The notes under the pieces were generated by a model. That model made no database searches and was not told the DNA's origin. It saw only the letters and a list, made by a program, of their open reading frames with translations. The translations under genes and the position numbers were made by a program. Below, piece after piece: positions 1 through 7,400 of a DNA stretch of 10,199 bases. The DNA is from Balneolaceae bacterium. GTDB taxonomy: Bacteria > Bacteroidota > Rhodothermia > Balneolales > Balneolaceae. Where the stretch lies: the NCBI GenBank assembly GCA_007134665.1, contig SLKH01000350.1, forward strand, positions 1-10,199, read 5' to 3'. How positions within the stretch are numbered: the stretch's first letter is position 1; every line of letters begins with the position of its first letter.

Positions 1-1040
1 CCCCAGTCGGCACGCAAGGTGACACCACCCGTCCTGAATCGTAATCCGATGCCGGTTCCGGTTCGGATTCCTGATCGTCCCGGATTGACAGTTCTGCTGA
101 TCATGGCAGCATCTGCAAATGCAGCAAATCGTATATGATGTCTCAGGTAATAACCAAGCCCGCGAACTGAAGACATTGTGCCGGGTACAGGCACCCACAA
201 TTCCTGCTGAGTCGTAAGCTGGATGCGTCCCAGCAATTCATCCTGACTGTACCCGCGGACACTGAATGAACCGCCGAAGGATGGGTTTTCAAAAATCGGC
301 ACATTTCGTCCGGCCCACTCACCTTTAAGCTCTCCATTCCATGCAAAACCACTGCCAAAAGTCAGATGAAGCCTGTTCCCAAGTCGAAACCGGTTGTATA
401 TCGAATTTTGTTTATGATCCAGCCCGATCGTAAAATGTCCTTCAATCAGGATATCGGCTGGTAGCAAACCGGTCAATGCCGAACGGGTGAACCGGGGGCC
501 TGTGGAAACAGATGATATATCAGTAAGTGAAGAATGCCCTTCTTCCGGCCTCAACCACACCCGCATGTGTTGTAATTTAAGGTATTGGCTGAGGTGATAC
601 TCATCCCTGAATCGGCGCTGGTAAGTAGTCAGCAGGCTGCCACCACTGCGCCGTTCATCCACATTGGCTTCATTTAAAATTCGATTTGGTTCAAAATCAG
701 AAAATAGTTCCGGAGTGAATGAGATGCGCTCATATCCCATCAAATCAAGTTCAATATCATATGTATAAGCCAGTGAGCCGAATAATTGTGACTTCCAGCC
801 AAGAGTAGTGGTTTTATAACCTGGCGGGAATAGGGTGAGCACATATTGTCCATAGATGCCAGGCCCGGGCCCGGGTTCATAAGTGGTATAAACCTGCAGG
901 TAGTTGAGTTCACGGGAGGGACTCTGGAGCATCAGCATCTCGGAACTGGAATGCAAAATACCCACTTCATCCCCGGCATGTACGGAGTCATTTGACACAG
1001 GGAAGAATAAGAGTATCACGATACTGAATGTATAAACCAT
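1..1040 (-). CDS. Omp85/BamA-type outer-membrane beta-barrel protein, C-terminus cut by window edge
   Basis: An open frame of 346 codons reads from ATG at 1040 to the left edge without a stop, so the C-terminus is missing. Residues 1-22 look like a signal peptide (hydrophobic IVILLFF core, likely cleavage after VHA). The rest is alternating amphipathic beta-strand sequence with many aromatic and Gly residues. Two landmarks suggest the Omp85 barrel (bacterial surface antigen family): GGSFSVRGY, with the VRGY loop-6 motif at residues 261-264, and FADAA at 308-312, matching the FxDxG motif with Ala for the last Gly. The final visible strand, GIGLRFRTGGVTLRADW, is typical of the barrel end. No POTRA domain precedes the barrel, unlike BamA or TamA. 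An in-frame TAG lies upstream with no other ATG between, which fixes the start; there is no obvious Shine-Dalgarno. It is divergent from the glucan synthase gene. It may insert or translocate proteins at the outer membrane, or be a stand-alone barrel; its substrate is unknown. Confidence 0.8.
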   Translation of the reverse strand, partial: MVYTFSIVILLFFPVSNDSVHAGDEVGILHSSSEMLMLQSPSRELNYLQVYTTYEPGPGPGIYGQYVLTLFPPGYKTTTLGWKSQLFGSLAYTYDIELDLMGYERISFTPELFSDFEPNRILNEANVDERRSGGSLLTTYQRRFRDEYHLSQYLKLQHMRVWLRPEEGHSSLTDISSVSTGPRFTRSALTGLLPADILIEGHFTIGLDHKQNSIYNRFRLGNRLHLTFGSGFAWNGELKGEWAGRNVPIFENPSFGGSFSVRGYSQDELLGRIQLTTQQELWVPVPGTMSSVRGLGYYLRHHIRFAAFADAAMISRTVNPGRSGIRTGTGIGLRFRTGGVTLRADW

Positions 1041-1486
1041 GAAATCCGAATAAATAGAATTATGATCGTGATATATCTATGATCACTGATCTCAGATTAC
1101 TCGATTGCAGTATTTCGATCTGAAGTTATGCATCAGATTTCGGATAATCATCAATTATATGGTATTTATATCATTATTTTCAGAGCCCAAAATTTCTAAA
1201 ACTTGAAAAATTGAACTCAGGAATCTAATTACTGTTTTAGCAGTATCGTAACGTCTAAAGTATCCATCCTTATTTCAGTTCTATCCTGTACTTCAAGGTG
1301 TGAATTTGTAATGATTCTCCCCTCATTCAATGTCGAAAAATCCTTTGAGTATAAAAACATTGCAGTGATGATATTATTTACGATAATGAAGTCATCTGAC
1401 TAATTAATCGTTTGAAAATTCAGGCCACTGGAAAAAGTTTATTTCAGAATAGTATAGCAACTTGTTCCTAAACAGATTTTATCGAC
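1041..1486. other. AT-rich divergent intergenic region between barrel protein and glucan synthase genes
   Basis: This 446-base stretch lies between two divergent starts and must carry the promoters of both genes. It is visibly richer in A and T than the flanking coding DNA. It holds short repeats that could be operator sites: TATGATC at 1061-1067 and again at 1078-1084, a GTGAT/ATCAC inverted pair at 1068-1072 and 1082-1086, and a 5+2+5 palindrome AGTCATCTGACT at 1390-1401. No promoter matches a consensus well enough to call. A 30-codon open frame (1311-1403, + strand) is present but unsupported. No tRNA, riboswitch or terminator hairpin was recognised. Confidence 0.6.
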
Positions 1487-4400
1487 ATGATCGAAAACTC
1501 AACAGTTTCTTTTAATATTGATTTTTTAAGAGAGAGCTCAAGAAATCTTGCGGAGAAACATAACCTTGCATCCGATAGCAAGGTGATCAGGCAGGTTAAA
1601 CCAATTCTTGACGATTCAAAACATGTTCTGAATGAAGCATACAAAACGCTATCGCGTCTTGCTAAAAAAGATCAGGAAATCTCCCCTGCTGCCGAATGGC
1701 TTATTGACAATTTTTACATCATCCAGGAACAGATTGTACAGGTCGAATACGATTTTCCAAAGGAGTACCAGAGAAGTATTCCTTCTATCAGTGAAGGTGA
1801 ATTCAAAGGGTTGCCGCGAATCTATGAACTTGTGCTGAACCTGATCAACCATACTGACAACTTGGTTGATGTAAATGTATTGAGTGAATACATTCAAAGT
1901 TATCAGGAAGTCAGAACACTGATGCAGGGTGAAATCTGGGCTGTCCCGATCATGGTGAGGCTGATACTGATTCAAAACCTGGCTAACAAAGCAAAAAGAA
2001 TTCTGTACCGTAAAAAAGTTCGGTCAGATGTCCTCGATTTTATCAAAATTCTCGAAGAAAAAGATTCTGATGAACCGGGGGTAGTTACAAACCAGATTTC
2101 CGGCTGGGTAAATTCATATTCAAATAAAACCGGTGCACCACTACACCTGATTGAACTGTTTAATCAGCTACAATCATCCGGGTATCTGTATGATGAACAG
2201 AAACGCTGGTTTAACTACCGGGTCAGACAATACGATTTGACTCTTGATGAAGCCTTTCATATCGAAGCGCAAATGCAGTCGAGATTACAGGTTAGTATTC
2301 AAAATGCTGTTGCTTCACTGCGCTACACCTCCGAAACCGACTGGCAGGATTTTGCTGAAGAATGCTCGATCGTTGATCAGATTCTCAGGCTCGACCCCGC
2401 CGGCCACTATCCGTTGATGGATTTCCAGACAAGAGACAGGTATCGAAAGGTTGTGGAACAACTAAGCCGCAGGTCCGGCCATTCTGAGACAGAAATTGCC
2501 GAACTCGTTCTGTTGATGACTGAAAAGAAATCCAATGAGAAAAGTTCTGCTCCGTCAGATACGCTACAAAATCCTGATCTGGTCAAAAATCATGTAGGAT
2601 ATTTCCTGATTGGTGAGGGATATCGGGAAATTGTAAGTGAATCCGGATATAAGATGCCTATAAAGGAGAAAATTAACCTGAAACTTGAGCAAAAAACTTC
2701 TCTGTATCTGGTGGCAATCGGTTTGCATACACTTGTTCTCCTGGCGATTCTGTGGCTCGCGACAGGTGCGATCAGTGATTCGATTGGTATGTCGGTTGCA
2801 CTGATTCTGATTGCACTTTTTCCGGCAATGGACTTGTCAGTCTCTGCTATAAACCGGTTTTTTGCTTTTTTTCTACCGCCAAGAATTCTTCCGAAAATGA
2901 AGTATGAAGATGGAATCCCTGACTCAGCAAGAACCATGGTCGTCGTCCCGACAATGTTTACATCACCCGGCGACGTGCGAAGGCAGGTTGAGTTTCTTGA
3001 AATTCGTTCTCTCGCAAATACGGATCCGTCACTTCAATTTGCCCTGTTAAGTGATTTTACCGATGCAAAAGATAAGCACCTTGAAGGCGACCAGGAAATT
3101 CTTGATGCTGCTTCGGATGCAATACGTGAACTCAATAAAAAATACAATTCCAGATTTGGCGATAAATTTTTTGTTCTGCACAGGGAAAGGTTGTGGAATG
3201 AGTCGGAAAATGTATGGATGGGATGGGAAAGAAAACGGGGTAAGCTTGAAGAATTCAACAGGTTGCTGTGCGATTCTTCAGAGGAAACGTCCTATACATT
3301 GATCGAAGGGGATTTTATAGATTCAATCCAATCTTTGCCGGTTCAGTTTGTGATCACGCTCGATGCAGATACCAAACTGCCACCTGACAGCGCAAGAGAC
3401 CTTGTCAGAACGATTTCCCATCCGATGAACAGGGCGTGGTATAACCCAAAAGAAAAGCGCATAACCAGGGGATACGGAGTAGTTCAGCCAAGGATATCCA
3501 TCCCTCCTGAATCAGCCAGGCAAACCTGGTTTTCACGAATTTTTTCCGGTAATGTCGGCATCGATCCGTATTCAACGGCAGTATCCGATATTTACCAGGA
3601 CATGTCAGGTGAAGCGGTGTTCACCGGAAAAGGGATATATGATGTCAGGGCATTTCATAAAGTTTTAGATAACCGGTTCCCCGACAACAGGGTACTTTCA
3701 CATGACCTGATTGAAAGTACGTATGCAAGAGCTGGGTTGGCTACTGATATTGAGTTATTTGATGATTATCCTTCTACATATGCCAGCTTCAGTAACCGTA
3801 ATCACCGCTGGGCCAGGGGGGATTGGCAAATTGCAACATGGCTGTTTTCAAAGGTGCCGGCCAGGGACGGAAAGCAGGAGAATACAATCAACCTGCTTTC
3901 CAAATGGAAAATATTTGATAATCTTCGGCGTACACTGAATCCGTTTTTTCTCACCATTTTCTTTATTGCAGGCTGGTTTTGGCTGCCCGGAAACGCCTGG
4001 ATCTGGACGGCAGCAGCTTTTGGTATACTTGCATTTCCGATTTATGTAACTCTCTCAAGTGATTTATTAAACCGTCCGGCCAGAGTAAGATGGAAGCTCT
4101 ATGTCGAGAAGGTGAGAGCTAACCTGAAAATTAACACCATTCAGTCTCTGTTTACTCTGATTATTCTGCCGCACCAGGCGATTACATACCTGGATGCAAT
4201 TTTCAGGTCTTTATACAGGATAAAAATCTCAAAGAAATGGCTGCTTGAATGGAGAACAGCTTCTCACACTGAAAGAACAAGCCCGAACTCTATGGGTGCA
4301 TATATCCGGTCAATGATATTCCCGGTTCTGTTTGCAGTGGCGATATTAATTACAGCTGTCATGATGGCTCCACATTCGCTGTGGGTTATTGGGCCTTTTT

Positions 4401-7400
4401 TCCTGATATGGGTTTGTTCTCCGGTTTATCTTTGGTATGTAAGTCAGCCTTTGAAAAAGAAGAAAGTCCCGATCGGTGAGGATGATATTCGATCGCTTCG
4501 ATTGATTGCAAGAAGAACCTGGTTCTATTTCGAGCGGTTTGTGAATGAGGACCATTCGTGTCTTCCGCCGGATAATTACCAGGAAGAACCGTCCCTGAAT
4601 CCGGTTGACAGAACGTCACCAACAAATATAGGCCTCGCTCTTGTATCCACTCAGATCGCCTATAATATGGGTTATATCACGTTCGGAGAACTGCTGGAAC
4701 GGGTAAACAGAACACTGGATTCGATGAATCAGCTTGAAAGGTATCATGGCCATTTTTACAACTGGTATGACATTAAACTGGGTGAAGTTCTAAACCCCAG
4801 GTATATTTCAACCGTAGATTCCGGTAACCTGGCAGCGGGATTAATTGTAATAAAGGAAGCGGTCAAAAAAGAGATGAAAACCAGGGGAGTTAACCGGAAT
4901 ATATGGAAGGGGATCAGGGATACAACCCTGACTGTCAGGGATATTTTTGATGAATATCGGATCAGCGGTGAATTACCGGACGACTCCATCCAGCGGCTTA
5001 TCCATTTTACTACTTCAATCCTCGAAAAATTGGAGAAGCTGGATTCGGAGGAAAAGCCGGATAAAATGGATCTGCTCAGATCGCTGAAGGAAGATGCAAC
5101 AAGCCTCAATTCAATTGACCTGTTACCTTTGGGCAGCCGGCTGGCTGATCAGCAGATGGAAGATCTGTATTACTGGCTGGATAGTCCGCTCCGCCAAATT
5201 GAAAAAACGATTTATGAGTTTCGAAACCTGACACTTCCGGATGAGATCGATGTTGACAAGTATTCAGTGGAGGAACTATATACCCTGATCGAAAATGAGA
5301 CGGATTATGAAACATCCGGGCAGTTATTAAAAAAGTGGAAGAAACAGGCGGCAGAGGTGATAACTGTCTGTGAAAAGTTTGTCGACGAGATGGATTTCTC
5401 ATTCCTCTATCTGAAAAAACGCGGGCTTTTCAGTATCGGGTACAATGTTGAAAAAGCACAGCTTGATAAGGGGACATATGACTTGTTAGCCAGCGAAGCA
5501 CGTATCGCTTCCTACATAGCCATTGCAAAAGCGGATATTCCTGTTGAGCACTGGTTCAGGTTGAGCCGGCGCCTGACCAGTCTCAATAAAAATGAAATAC
5601 TGCTCTCCTGGGGCGGAACCATGTTTGAGTATCTTATGCCGATGCTGTTCATGCGTTCCTATCCTGACACATTAATCAATCACACATATGAGAATGTAGT
5701 CAGGTGGCAGAGAGAGTATGGAGAAAGCCGGAATCAGCCCTGGGGCTTTTCTGAAAGTGCTTATTACTTTTTAAATATCGATTTGCATTACCAGTACCGG
5801 GCATTCGGAGCACCGGGCCTTGGCCTTAAGCGGGGGCTGGCTGAAGAATATGTTGTTGCTCCCTATGCAACATTGTTATCACTGATGGTTGATCCGGATA
5901 AATCTCTCGAAAACCTGGAAGAAATTAAAAAAATCGGGGGGTTTGGTTTACACGGCTTTTATGATGCGATCGATTTTACCCCTTCGAGAATGCAGGATAA
6001 ACAATCTTATGAGTTGGTAAAAACCTACATGGCACATCATCATGGTATGGGACTGATAGCCATTGAAAATATGATTAATGACTGGCGGATACATGATTAC
6101 TTCCATTCTGATCCAAGAATTCAGGGGTGTGAACTTATTTTGCAGGAAAAAATACCACGGGGAGTTCCGATTAAAGAGCCTCATCCGATTGAAGTGGAGC
6201 TCGAATCCGGAGAGCAGGAAACTGTTCAGCATGTAGTCGAACATGTTGGAATAGATCAGATCGACAGCAGCCCACCAAGAGTATTTTTGCTGTCAAACGG
6301 TAAATACTCCACGGCAGTTTCTCATACAGGTTCCGGGGTCTCTAAAATTAATGATATTGCCCTTAACGGGTGGGAACCCGACCCAACAACCGATCCGCTC
6401 GGGATGTTTTTCTATGTGAGAGATCTGCAGACTGGTACATATTGGTCATCCATGCATCAGCCGGTGAAACGGAAACCAGACCGGTACGACAGCTGGTACC
6501 ATAATGGAAAAATTGTAACATCCAGGGTTGATGAATGGATAGAAACAACAACGGAAATCTGTGTATCACCCGATGATGCAATGGAGTTTCGTAAAATGAC
6601 ACTCACAAACTATTCAGAGAAGAATCGTACTCTTGAAGTGACCAGTTATGCCGAAGTTGTTTTGAACAGATTGGCTGATCATCGTTCGCACCCCGCATTT
6701 TCAAAATTGTTTATACAGACCGATTACCTCGCTGAACATCATGCTCTTGTTGCCAGGCGGCGGCCGAGGAGCGAAGAGGATGAAACACTTTGGCTGGTAC
6801 ACACATTTGCAGGCAGAGAACAGGATGATCTGACCGAGCCGTTACAGTATGAGACGGAACGTTCTGCATTCATTGGAAGAGGTCGGTCTCTTAGTCATCC
6901 AGCTGCAATGGATGAAGGAGGGCGCCTGAAAGGTTCGTTGGGTAATGTATCAGACCCAGTTGTAAGCCTGAGGAAAAAATTCACACTCGGCCCGGGTGAA
7001 AAGGTTCAGTTTACATTTGGCCTGGGTTTTGCAAAAAGCCGGGAAGAAGCTGTGAAAATGGCTGATACGTATGACAATCAGTACGCAACCAATCGGGTTT
7101 TTGATCTTGCAGAAGTATATGGTTCGGTTGAGCTTAACCACCTGGCTATAACTTCAAAGCAGTCACACTATTTTCAGAAACTGGCTTCTTATGTATTGTA
7201 CCCGGATAAACGATTCCGTACGGATGAAAAACGCCTTGTCATCAATCGTAAAAAACAAAGGGATTTATGGGTTTACGGTATTTCGGGAGATCTGCCATTA
7301 ATCATTTTCAGAATTAATGATATTGATCAGCTTAAAGGAGTGAAAACGTTATTGAAAGCCCATTCATTCTGGCGAATGAAAGGACTTTCAGCGGAGTTAT

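Noticed and set aside
143..358. 71-codon open frame on the - strand
   Set aside because: It lies in another frame within the barrel-protein gene, whose translation carries Omp85 motifs; this one carries none.
1360..1387. Possible sigma70-like promoter: TTGCAG, 16-base spacer, GATAAT, + strand
   Set aside because: The -35 half is a poor match and AT-rich DNA gives such hits by chance; if the organism is Bacteroidota-like, its main sigma factor uses a different consensus.
1411..1445. Possible Bacteroidota-type promoter: TTTG followed by TTTATTTC, + strand
   Set aside because: Only four of six informative positions of TAnnTTTG match and the spacing is long.
4756..5109. 117-codon open frame on the - strand
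   Set aside because: It is antisense to the cyclisation domain of the synthase, has low-complexity Ser-rich translation and no recognisable domain.
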